NCBI GenBank assembly: GCA_023396535.1
Contig: JAEWWD010000284.1
Span: 1-18,094 of the forward strand
From: Bacillota bacterium
GTDB lineage: Bacteria > Bacillota > Clostridia > Christensenellales > CAG-138
DNA length: 18,094 bases
Direction of reading: 5' to 3'
The notes beneath the pieces were generated by a model. It was not told the origin of the DNA. It made no database searches and worked only from the letters and a program-made list of their open reading frames with translations. This document shows positions 8,020 through 14,939 of the stretch, piece by piece. Position 1 is the stretch's first letter. The number at the start of each line of letters is the position of its first letter. The position numbers were made by a program, and so were the translations under genes.

Positions 8020-9216
8020 CTATTCGACATGATACCGCTCTGCGGCAGCCATTGCCTCTTCGCTAAGTTCCTGACCGATGCCGGGTCGATCCGGTACGGT
8101 GTAGTACCCATTCTCAGGCATATAGTCATATTTGCATAATGCGCGAATGTGTTCTTTCAGCGCGCCGCTGTGAAGCTCGTGGATCAGGAAATTTGGTATA
8201 ACGGCCTCGAGCTGTAAAGCCGCGGCGGCAGAAATAGGGCCGCCGCAAACGTGAATCTGAACCGCACAGTCATAAACGTTGGCCATATCGCAGATTTTCT
8301 TCGTTTCAGATATTCCGCCTACGAGGCATACGTCAGGCTGAATGACCTGCAGAGAGCGGTCCTCAAAGAACGGACGGTAACCCCAACGTGTGAAAATACG
8401 CTCGCCGCTTGCCAGCGGGATGTTGATTTTATTGCGTATCTCACGCATGGAAGACGCATTGAGCGGATGAACGGGTTCTTCCATGTAATAGATTCCGTAC
8501 TCTTCGAGCGCTTGTCCGAGCTGGATGGCGGTATTTGTATCAGTAAAAGCGTGATTCTCGATGATGATATCGAGGTTTTCGCCGCCTTCTTTTCGCATGG
8601 CTGCGACACGGGCAGACGCAAGTCTGATCACTTTGTTTGCCATACTTCCGCGCAAGCGCCACATATCATCCTTATTGGAGCGAATCCATACGCCGAGATC
8701 GGTTACGCCAATCGGATCAACTTTCACGGCGGTGAAACCTTGATTCATGGCGTCTCTGACGGCTTTTGCATACTCTTCCGGGTTATTCAGATACAGCTTT
8801 TTCGGTCCCCATCCAAATTGTATCTGGCTGGCATAGGCACGTATTTTTTCATTGGTTTTGCCGCCCAAAAGCTGATATACCGGTTTCCCCAGAACTTTGC
8901 CTTTAATATCCCACAGGGCAATGTCGACGGCGCTTATACCGGCGCTAATTACAGTGCCTCCGGACATTCCCCAGAAGGTATTGCGGAAAATATGCTCCCA
9001 GATCGCCTCGATTTTCATGGGATCCATACCGATGATTATTTCGGAAAAATCCCTCGCAATGCCGACGCCGGCGTGATTTGCAATGCCATATCCCACGCCG
9101 ACTTCGCCAAAGCCGGAAATACCTTCATCAGTGTTAACGCGGATGCAAATGGGCGCTATACCTTTATTAGCAATCGCGGGAGTGAGGTTAAAAATATCAA
9201 CGCTTGTAATCTTCAT
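8020..9216 (-). CDS. Mandelate racemase/enolase-superfamily sugar-acid dehydratase
   Basis: A 398-residue enzyme with the two-domain enolase-superfamily layout: N-terminal capping domain (about 1-115) and TIM barrel (about 120-370). The barrel shows KVDP (165-168), metal-ligand stations at Glu220 (in ENHAF), Glu246/247 (MEEPVHP) and Glu272 (SGERIF), and an Asp295-His322 dyad (IQPD, IHVCGGP). His222 sits two residues after the first ligand, as in galactonate-dehydratase-like members, giving acid and base histidines for removing water from a sugar acid to make a 2-keto-3-deoxy acid. A second-strand Lys-x-Lys base as in mandelate racemase is absent, so racemisation is less likely. The first metal ligand is Glu rather than the more usual Asp. 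ATG 9214-9216 gives the standard start MKITSVDIF with AGGG nearby; a TTG at 9235-9237 would extend it. Substrate unknown. Confidence 0.9.
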   Translation of the reverse strand: MKITSVDIFNLTPAIANKGIAPICIRVNTDEGISGFGEVGVGYGIANHAGVGIARDFSEIIIGMDPMKIEAIWEHIFRNTFWGMSGGTVISAGISAVDIALWDIKGKVLGKPVYQLLGGKTNEKIRAYASQIQFGWGPKKLYLNNPEEYAKAVRDAMNQGFTAVKVDPIGVTDLGVWIRSNKDDMWRLRGSMANKVIRLASARVAAMRKEGGENLDIIIENHAFTDTNTAIQLGQALEEYGIYYMEEPVHPLNASSMREIRNKINIPLASGERIFTRWGYRPFFEDRSLQVIQPDVCLVGGISETKKICDMANVYDCAVQIHVCGGPISAAAALQLEAVIPNFLIHELHSGALKEHIRALCKYDYMPENGYYTVPDRPGIGQELSEEAMAAAERYHVE

Positions 9217-9307
9217 AGTTCCCTGCCTATAAATCAACTTACATTCAAAGCAATTTATAAAAGTCCTAAATAAGTAATAAGGGCATGGTCGGGTAGTATT
9301 TGCGCAT

Positions 9308-9440
9308 TCCGTTGTCGGGATAGCAAATTAAAACGGGAGGATGAAAAGGATTTGCAGCCATTGCAAAGCCCATTTGGCAGTGAAGGGAATATTCCGTATT
9401 CACTGGTGCTAGACACACAATGCAAGATCCCGACAACGGA
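9308..9440. repeat. 133-bp element bounded by 14-bp perfect inverted repeats
   Basis: TCCGTTGTCGGGAT (9308-9321) is repeated in exact inverse at 9427-9440. Inside are two smaller inverted repeats: TTTGCA/TGCAAA (9351-9356 and 9362-9367) and CAGTGAA/TTCACTG (9378-9384 and 9399-9405), the latter enclosing the palindrome GGAATATTCC (9386-9395). It occupies most of the 276-nt gap between the dehydratase and the second DapA-family gene. The size and ends resemble a miniature inverted-repeat element, but no target-site duplication is seen. A structured RNA or operator region is the alternative. No convincing gene is in this gap. Confidence 0.55.
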
Positions 9441-9492
9441 TACGCTTCTAGAACACCAGGGGTCCGAGTATCGGTTGGATTAAAACGGAAAT

Positions 9493-10407
9493 TTATGCCC
9501 AATAGGAGGGTAGGTTATCGCGCAGTTCGACAGCATAGTTTATCAGGTCATTCGCATACCGATGATGATATTCGTCAAAAAATACGGGTTCGCGGCTGAT
9601 GGCTTCATCAAATACGCCAATGTGCTTCAGATAGAGCTTATGGAAATAGCGATTGAGCGCCGGGTTTTGCCGTGTAAATGAGATGATGGGAAGCATATCG
9701 AAGAAGAGCTTCATGGCTGCGTCCCGACTCTTTTTGTGATAGAGATCATATACGTTGACAAACAATTCAAACAAGCCCGACGGCATAAGCGCATGTATTC
9801 CGCGGTCATAGGCTTCTATGGATTGGCTGCTGCCCCAAGCGCCGCTGATATTCAGCCGGCCACCGGTCGCTTTGAGTATACGCGTATATTTGGGACCGGA
9901 ATCCTTGACCTCAATCTTTACGCAGCGTACGCTTTCGAATTCCTCGAACAGCTTTACAAGCAACGCGTCCGGCAGTCCATCGCTTGTTAAGGAAGCGTCC
10001 TGAATACACAGGAAAGGTGGGTTCAGGTTGTCTATTTCTTCCACCATGCCGCAATAGTCCTCATCGCTCACATAGGGCATATTGAGGTTAATACCGTCGA
10101 CTCCCATGGACAAATATTCCTTACACTGCTTCAACCGTTCTTCTCGTGTCGGCGCCGTTACGCTTGGGATAATAAGAACCTTGCCTGCAGCTATTTTTAC
10201 TGCTTCGGATACTTCGCGGATAATTTCATCATACGTCAACAAGGACATTTCACTTGCCTGGCATGGTACCAGAAAGCCGGCTACGCCCGCATCTATAGCG
10301 ACCTGCAACTGGCGTCTATAAGAAATCCAGTCGATTTTCTTCTTGTCCGACGTAAATGGAGTAATGACAGTGGTGATGATTCCATGCATGGGATATAACT
10401 CTTTCAT
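9493..10407 (-). CDS. Divergent DapA-family protein, probably a keto-deoxy-acid dehydratase-type enzyme
   Basis: A 304-residue TIM-barrel protein of the dihydrodipicolinate synthase family. The Schiff-base lysine is kept (Lys164 in VKIEVKDSG). The usual GTTGE is replaced by CQASE (49-53), and the YNxPxRT segment reads IQDASLT, so the catalytic Tyr becomes Gln136 and the carboxylate-binding Arg becomes Thr141. From memory, the pattern QDA...KIE...G.WG resembles the L-2-keto-3-deoxyarabonate dehydratase-like branch more than aldolases; this was not checked by alignment. Together with the enolase-family dehydratase gene it suggests a second dehydration of a 2-keto-3-deoxy acid. ATG 10405-10407 has GAGG about 9 nt upstream; a GTG two codons earlier is possible. 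Family confident, reaction uncertain. Confidence 0.85.
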   Translation of the reverse strand: MKELYPMHGIITTVITPFTSDKKKIDWISYRRQLQVAIDAGVAGFLVPCQASEMSLLTYDEIIREVSEAVKIAAGKVLIIPSVTAPTREERLKQCKEYLSMGVDGINLNMPYVSDEDYCGMVEEIDNLNPPFLCIQDASLTSDGLPDALLVKLFEEFESVRCVKIEVKDSGPKYTRILKATGGRLNISGAWGSSQSIEAYDRGIHALMPSGLFELFVNVYDLYHKKSRDAAMKLFFDMLPIISFTRQNPALNRYFHKLYLKHIGVFDEAISREPVFFDEYHHRYANDLINYAVELRDNLPSYWA

Positions 10408-10461
10408 TTGCACACACCTCGTCCTTTATTGTATTTATGCTGTTTCAAGCAAAGGTGAATC

Positions 10462-10641
10462 ATGAGAGATACAAACGATATTGTTTATCAGGTATACACA
10501 GCATACATAAGTAGGCTATCGATGTTCAAGCAAGAACATCTTCGGAGATGCATCATTTTGAAACGTGTTTATTCGCGAGCGATGCATTGTGCAATAACTG
10601 GCATCCGGCATTTTAGGGTAGGCTTCGTTATCGGTGAGTAA
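10462..10641 (+). CDS. Possible 59-residue small ORF of unknown function
   Basis: This plus-strand frame fills most of the 254-nt gap between the second DapA-family gene and the FAH-family gene, so it runs against the operon. ATG at 10462 follows AAAGG (10451-10455) with a plausible 6-nt spacer, and the frame stays open for 59 codons to TAA at 10639-10641. The product would be basic and Tyr/Arg/His-rich, with no domain I recognise. An open frame of this length is not rare by chance, so treat it as hypothetical. The same gap holds the inverted repeat at 10521-10540. Confidence 0.2.
   Translation: MRDTNDIVYQVYTAYISRLSMFKQEHLRRCIILKRVYSRAMHCAITGIRHFRVGFVIGE
10500..10529 (-). promoter_or_regulatory. 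Weak candidate internal promoter
   Basis: On the minus strand TTGAAC (10524-10529) and TATGCT (10500-10505) are 18 bp apart, which could serve as -35 and -10 elements for transcription entering the second DapA-family gene. The -35 overlaps the inverted repeat at 10521-10540, as an operator would. Matches to consensus are only partial. Confidence 0.22.
10521..10540. repeat. 20-bp inverted repeat, possible operator
   Basis: GATGTTC at 10521-10527 is mirrored by GAACATC at 10534-10540 around AAGCAA. The perfect 7-bp arms with a 6-nt centre give a helical-turn spacing suited to a dimeric DNA-binding protein, or a small hairpin if transcribed. Confidence 0.4.
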
Positions 10642-10661
10642 AATGTTGTAATTGTGCTGGA

Positions 10662-11552
10662 TTATGTTTCATAATCTGCCACATATGAGTTTAATTCTCC
10701 GATTTTCTCGATCCTGGAGCGAATGTGATCGCCATCTTTCAGAAAGATTGGCGGGTCCATGGCAAATCCTTTACCTGTAGGGCTTCCGGTTGCGATAATC
10801 GTTCCAGCCTGCAGCGTCATGCCTTTGGTCAGTTCACTGACAATGTCCTTTAAATTGAATATCATTTGGTCGGTACAGCTATCCTGACGGAGTTCTCCAT
10901 TAACCTCCAATTGAAGTTTCAGTGCGGGAGAGAAGGCTATTTCATCCGCTGTAACAATCCAAGGGCCCATCGGGCAGGTGCCGTCCAGACTCTTCTGAAA
11001 ATAGTTTTGTTTATGTCTGTTTAATTCCCTGGCTGTAATATCGTTTATAATCGTATAGCCAAATATGTACTCTTTAACTTCTTCGGGGCGTACGCCCCGC
11101 GCATCCTTTTTGATTATTGCTGCCAGCTCACATTCGTAATCCAGAGTTGATATGAACCCCTTATGGGATGGAATTGCCTCACCGTCACCACGCGCCCTGT
11201 CCACTGCTTTGCCGAAGAATATGGGCCATGTACGTTTGGCGGGATCTTCCTTTAATGCACGGGCTACTTCTTCCGCATGCGATAGATAGTTTAATCCCAT
11301 ACAGACGATATCCCGCACCGGATGCGGTATGGGGGCAAGAAGGCGAACGCTTTTTAGCGGATATCCTTTCACTTTTCCCGCTATCGTGATATTGGCCATA
11401 TCATGGAGCATTGCATCGTTCGTTTCCCGGATTAGTTCGTTCATCGATTCAAAGGGATAGCCCAGATTTTTGACAGGATACACAACATCTTCATTTTTAG
11501 AAAGCACGCCAACTTGTTCATTCGCGTCGAAAAGAAAAGTCAATAACTTCAT
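10662..11552 (-). CDS. Fumarylacetoacetate hydrolase (FAH)-family protein
   Basis: A 296-residue cytoplasmic enzyme of the FAH superfamily, with a short N-terminal region and a C-terminal catalytic domain from about residue 70. Metal ligands are visible as Glu140 and Glu142 (DYECELA) and Asp171 (INDITARE). Lys187 in FQKSLDGTCPMGPW and the ATGSPTGKG turn near 254-262 (commonly GTPxGVG) complete the pattern. Family members hydrolyse or dehydrate 2-keto acids or decarboxylate oxaloacetate. Sugar-acid examples include 2,4-diketo-3-deoxy acid hydrolases and the 2-keto-3-deoxyxylonate dehydratase XylX, which suit this operon better than aromatic breakdown. It is the first gene of the run, divergent from the regulator. 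ATG 11550-11552 has GAGGGG 8 nt upstream. The reaction is not determined. Confidence 0.92.
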   Translation of the reverse strand: MKLLTFLFDANEQVGVLSKNEDVVYPVKNLGYPFESMNELIRETNDAMLHDMANITIAGKVKGYPLKSVRLLAPIPHPVRDIVCMGLNYLSHAEEVARALKEDPAKRTWPIFFGKAVDRARGDGEAIPSHKGFISTLDYECELAAIIKKDARGVRPEEVKEYIFGYTIINDITARELNRHKQNYFQKSLDGTCPMGPWIVTADEIAFSPALKLQLEVNGELRQDSCTDQMIFNLKDIVSELTKGMTLQAGTIIATGSPTGKGFAMDPPIFLKDGDHIRSRIEKIGELNSYVADYET

Positions 11553-11602
11553 TGCGTATTCCCCTCAACATCATGTGATTGAGCGATAAATACCGGTACA
11601 TG

Positions 11603-11621
11603 CACAGTTTAACGAATTGTG
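11603..11621. promoter_or_regulatory. Candidate regulator-binding site in the divergent intergenic region
   Basis: CACAGTTTAACGAATTGTG is an imperfect palindrome (CACAnTT and AAnTGTG arms) lying in the 195-nt gap between the operon and its divergent regulator. On the minus strand it overlaps a weak -35/-10 pair for the operon: TTGAAA, then 17 bp, then TTAAAC. No sigma-54 -24/-12 signature was found on either strand of this gap. Confidence 0.3.
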
Positions 11622-11709
11622 GTTTTCATTTTCAATCAAATTTGGCGATCAGACTGGTTTAATTTAATATAGTTTTTACATAAGTGTTTAATTTTCAAGC
11701 ACCTCGTGA

Positions 11710-11715
11710 TAGAAT
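11710..11715 (+). promoter_or_regulatory. Candidate extended -10 of the regulator gene
   Basis: TAGAAT at 11710-11715 is preceded by TG at -14/-15 (extended -10) and lies about 32 nt before the start codon of the PrpR-N-type regulator. The -35 region (TTTAAT at 11687-11692, 17-bp spacer) is poor, which an extended -10 tolerates. Confidence 0.4.
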
Positions 11716-11747
11716 GAGGCTGCATATAGATAGAGGAGCGTTTGAAT

Positions 11748-13520
11748 ATGAAGAAAGTTCGATTGTTGTGCATATCTCCTTATGAAGGTATGCGCGACAT
11801 TATGGTCAATATTGCAATGCGGCGCAGCGATATTGAAATGGTTATTCATCTTGGCGATCTCGATGAGGGTGTCAAGGGCGTCATAGAAAACCTGAGCAGA
11901 GGGGTTGACGCCATTATTTCCCGTGGTGGGACTGCGGAAATTATCCGGAGAGAGTTTTCCATTCCTGTAAGTGAAGTCACTTTATCGGTTTATGATGTTC
12001 TGCGTGCAATACGATTGGCGCAGGGCTTTTCCGAGCACTTCGCGGTGGTTGGGTTTTCCAGCATCACGCAGCCGGCTATGCTGCTGTGCGATCTGCTGCA
12101 GTACAATATTCATGTCAACACCATACACAGCGCTACAGAAGCGGAATCCTGTCTTGTTTCCCTCAAAGAGCAGGGCTGCATGCTGGTGGTTGGGGATATG
12201 GTTACGGTTACGTCCGCAAAGCGGTTGGGAATGAATGGGATACTAATCACATCCGGAATAGAGAGCGTCGAGGCGGCAATCGATCATGCCGTACAATTGC
12301 ACCGATACTATGCGGAACTAAAAAGTGACTTAAATCTACTGTCTGATATTGTATCAAGCTACGAGGATGATGTTGTGGTTTATGACGCGGAGGGTAACCG
12401 CTGTTTCTTTACGAACCGTGATATTCCAACTGCTATCATTCCAGTTCTGGAAAAGAACATTTCATCCGTTATCTCAGGGGCGCCGCTGAAGATTGTTCGG
12501 AAAGCGGAAAACAGCACACTTTCTATCGAGGGGCGTTACTTAACCTCGACAGGCAAGGATTACTGTATGTATCATATCGGCAGACGCCCTCTGAACGAAG
12601 GGTTTAATGATCAGGCCATTCGCTACATCACGCCCGAGGATGACATCGAAAGCGGCCCCTTTGAGAACTTTCTTGGCAACAGTGATGTTATACAGAATAT
12701 GATCGAAGCCATTAACCGCTATAGTATCATGGATGAACCAGTTCTGCTGCTGGGGGAAGTTGGTACGGGAAAGGATCGCTTTGCACATTATTTGTATACA
12801 CACAGCCGGCTCAAGCATAACTCTCTGGTCTATATAGATTGTCATATGATGAGCGAGAAACACTGGAAGTTCCTGCTGGAGAGTGACAATTCCCCATTAT
12901 GCGACAGCAATTTTACCATTTATATCAAACGGCTTAACAGCGCGACCCCCGAGCAGCGTCTTCAGTTAAAGATGTATTTAAAGAGCACGGGTGTTGCAAA
13001 ACGGAATCGTATGCTTTTCTCATATACCCTGGGGTATAATTTCAGTGAACGCGACGATCTCTATCTCTACCTTATTGAAACGTTGTCCTGTCTGGTGTTG
13101 CAAATCCCTTCCTTGCGTCAGCGCAGAAGCGATATTCCCTTTTTAGTCGGTCTATATATCAACTCCCTTAATGTCTCTCTTGGTACGCAGGTCGTAGGTC
13201 TTGTTCCTGAAGCGATGCTTTTGCTGCAAAATTTTCCATGGGAGCGCAATATTGATCAGTTGATCCGAATCATTCGTGAGATGGTAATAACGGCCCATAC
13301 GTCATATATATCCGTTCAGAACGTACAGGCTGTTCTCGGCCGGGAAAGCGCAAAGAAAACCGTTAACGCGAGTCCCGTCGTCAATTTAAACAGATCGCTT
13401 GATGAGATCACCCAGGAAATCGTGCAGACAGTATTTGAAGAGGAGAAACTGAATCAGACAAAAACGGCAAAACGGCTGGGTATCAGCAGGAGCACGTTAT
13501 GGCGGATGCTGAAGCGTTAA
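11748..13520 (+). CDS. PrpR-N/PAS/degenerate AAA/Fis-HTH transcriptional regulator
   Basis: A 590-residue regulator. Residues 1-190 resemble the PrpR N-terminal sensor (SRGGTAEIIRR is typical) and 200-280 a PAS-like segment. Then comes an AAA domain from about 305 and a Fis-type helix-turn-helix at the C terminus (TKTAKRLGISRSTLWRML). In numbering from the start used here, Walker A is intact (GEVGTGKD, 336-343) and the arginine-finger region is recognisable (SLRQRRSDIPFL). The segment between the IDC strand and the Walker B strand is only about 25 residues, where sigma-54 activators have more than 50 including GAFTGA, and Walker B reads IYIKRL instead of LFLDE. It therefore should not remodel sigma-54 holoenzyme and may work as a classical activator or repressor. 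ATG 11748-11750 (GAGGAG 9 nt upstream) is preferred over TTG 11742. It probably controls the divergent operon. Confidence 0.9.
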   Translation: MKKVRLLCISPYEGMRDIMVNIAMRRSDIEMVIHLGDLDEGVKGVIENLSRGVDAIISRGGTAEIIRREFSIPVSEVTLSVYDVLRAIRLAQGFSEHFAVVGFSSITQPAMLLCDLLQYNIHVNTIHSATEAESCLVSLKEQGCMLVVGDMVTVTSAKRLGMNGILITSGIESVEAAIDHAVQLHRYYAELKSDLNLLSDIVSSYEDDVVVYDAEGNRCFFTNRDIPTAIIPVLEKNISSVISGAPLKIVRKAENSTLSIEGRYLTSTGKDYCMYHIGRRPLNEGFNDQAIRYITPEDDIESGPFENFLGNSDVIQNMIEAINRYSIMDEPVLLLGEVGTGKDRFAHYLYTHSRLKHNSLVYIDCHMMSEKHWKFLLESDNSPLCDSNFTIYIKRLNSATPEQRLQLKMYLKSTGVAKRNRMLFSYTLGYNFSERDDLYLYLIETLSCLVLQIPSLRQRRSDIPFLVGLYINSLNVSLGTQVVGLVPEAMLLLQNFPWERNIDQLIRIIREMVITAHTSYISVQNVQAVLGRESAKKTVNASPVVNLNRSLDEITQEIVQTVFEEEKLNQTKTAKRLGISRSTLWRMLKR

Positions 13521-13601
13521 TTATTACTCTCAGATGAAACTGTTCGATTTTAAAGCAGCAGGCTTCCAGAGTTGTCATAATCTAATACCTATCGGGCTGT
13601 T

Positions 13602-13607
13602 TACAAT
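13602..13607 (+). promoter_or_regulatory. Weak candidate -10 upstream of the aminotransferase gene
   Basis: TACAAT at 13602-13607 matches the -10 consensus at five of six positions, but no good -35 lies 16-18 bp upstream; TTGTCA at 13572-13577 is too far, with a 24-bp spacer. No convincing terminator follows the regulator gene, so readthrough from it is equally possible. Confidence 0.22.
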
Positions 13608-13696
13608 ATTGAATTATGAAAGGACCGTTTGGTAGTATGATTGAAACGCAGTCGTACTGCCTATGGTTCTTAATTCTTATAAGGAAAGTGATGAAT

Positions 13697-14875
13697 ATGT
13701 CGGCAATCTTCAATGGTGATACTATTCCGCAACGCCGCGGAACGAACAGCGTGAAATGGGATACAACCCAAAAGAAATTTGGCAGCAGTGAACTTTTGCC
13801 CATGTGGGTTGCGGATATGGATTTCCCTTCCCCGCCCTGTGTCGTAAAGGCATTGCGCGAATCTGCTGATTTTGGTGTTTATGGATATTACGCGCCACCC
13901 GCATCATATTTTCATGCATTTATCGATTGGGAGAATCGCAGGCATACTGTCGAAGTGAAGGAGGAGTGGCTTCGCTTTACGCCCGGCGTGGTTGCCGGGC
14001 TCAATTGGTGCGTACAGATTTTCACAAATCCGGGCGATGCATGCATGATTTTAACGCCCTGTTATTATCCTTTTATAAATGCAATAGCTGACAATGACAG
14101 AAGGCTTATTACATCTGATTTAATAGATCAAAATGGGAACTACACCATTAATTTTCGTGATCTTGAAGAAAAAATTATTCAAGAAGACGTCAAAATGCTT
14201 CTTCTATGCGCGCCGCACAATCCTGTTGGACGTGTCTGGACGGAAATGGAAATGCGTCGTATAGCGGAAATTTGCGTGCGGCATAGGGTGTATATAATCA
14301 GTGACGAGATTCATCAGGATATCACATTCGGTATGCGGCATTTTTCTATGCTCAGGCTGCCGATCTGCCATGACCGGTTGGTGGTACTGACGGCTGCTTC
14401 AAAAACATTTAATATTGCTGGCTGCCAGAATTCGTTTGCGGTCATTCCCAATAAGGATCTTCGCAACATGTTTGACGTGTATGTAAAACGTCTTCATGTG
14501 ATAAAAGGGGTATTTTGGGGATACATCGCAGCGGAAGCGGCTTTCAGAGAAGGGGAATCATGGCTTTTTGAAGTACTATCCTATATTGAGGAAAATTATA
14601 GATTCCTCAAGGACTCCCTGACGGAGTCGCTTCCGGGAATAGTCATATCTCCGTTGGAGGGCACCTATATGTGCTGGATCGATTTGGGCGCCTATGTGAA
14701 GCCCCGGGACATTCAGCGCGTAGTGCAGGATGCGGCGCGGCTTGCCGTGGATTATGGCGATTGGTTCTGGCCCGGGAACAGACCGGATACGCATATACGG
14801 ATCAATATCGCCACCTCGCGTGAGAATGTAAAAACAGCTGCAGATCAATTGATAAAGGCGATCGCATGCGTGTAG
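13697..14875 (+). CDS. PatB/MalY-type PLP-dependent aminotransferase or C-S lyase
   Basis: A fold-type I PLP enzyme of 392 residues, the normal length for the MalY/PatB group, whose members cleave cystathionine and related C-S bonds or transaminate. Numbering from the start used here: MWVADMDFPSPP near 36-47, CAPHNPVGRVW at 171-181 (Asn175), the PLP-ring Asp203 in SDEIHQD, the Schiff-base Lys236 in ASKTFNIAG, and the carboxylate-binding Arg368 in THIRIN. An ATG at 13616 in the same frame lacks a ribosome binding site; ATG 13697 has AAGGAAA 9 nt upstream and gives the usual N terminus. The ATG at 13691 is only 3 nt away. It lies 176 nt after the regulator gene on the same strand. Its link to sugar-acid catabolism is unclear; it may handle an amino-acid-like substrate or be an unrelated neighbour. 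Confidence 0.9.
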   Translation: MSAIFNGDTIPQRRGTNSVKWDTTQKKFGSSELLPMWVADMDFPSPPCVVKALRESADFGVYGYYAPPASYFHAFIDWENRRHTVEVKEEWLRFTPGVVAGLNWCVQIFTNPGDACMILTPCYYPFINAIADNDRRLITSDLIDQNGNYTINFRDLEEKIIQEDVKMLLLCAPHNPVGRVWTEMEMRRIAEICVRHRVYIISDEIHQDITFGMRHFSMLRLPICHDRLVVLTAASKTFNIAGCQNSFAVIPNKDLRNMFDVYVKRLHVIKGVFWGYIAAEAAFREGESWLFEVLSYIEENYRFLKDSLTESLPGIVISPLEGTYMCWIDLGAYVKPRDIQRVVQDAARLAVDYGDWFWPGNRPDTHIRINIATSRENVKTAADQLIKAIACV

Positions 14876-14939
14876 GCCGGATATTTTAATTCTGCTCTGT
14901 GCAGAGCATGGGAAAATCGGTTGACCTCGGCCATGAACG

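Noticed and set aside
8251..9273. Plus-strand reading frame of 340 codons over the dehydratase gene
   Set aside because: Antisense to a gene with intact enolase-superfamily catalytic residues; codon shadow.
9341..9412. 23-codon plus-strand ORF with a CxxC pair inside the inverted-repeat element
   Set aside because: The GGGAGG directly abuts the ATG with no spacer, and the frame is very short.
9308..9440. Integron attC site or full insertion sequence
   Set aside because: The ends lack the attC core sites, there is no transposase reading frame, and no target-site duplication is visible.
9266..9502. Minus-strand frame of 78 codons in the gap before the dehydratase gene
   Set aside because: TTG start without a ribosome binding site, overlapping the preceding gene's end; it runs through the inverted-repeat element and shows no domain.
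11553..11747. Sigma-54 (-24/-12) promoter expected next to a PrpR-like regulator
   Set aside because: No TGGCAC-N5-TTGC-like pair with correct GG to GC spacing was found on either strand.
14893..14908. Palindrome TGCTCTG/CAGAGCA after the aminotransferase gene as its terminator
   Set aside because: The loop is only 2 nt and no T-tract follows on either strand, so a terminator role is not supported.
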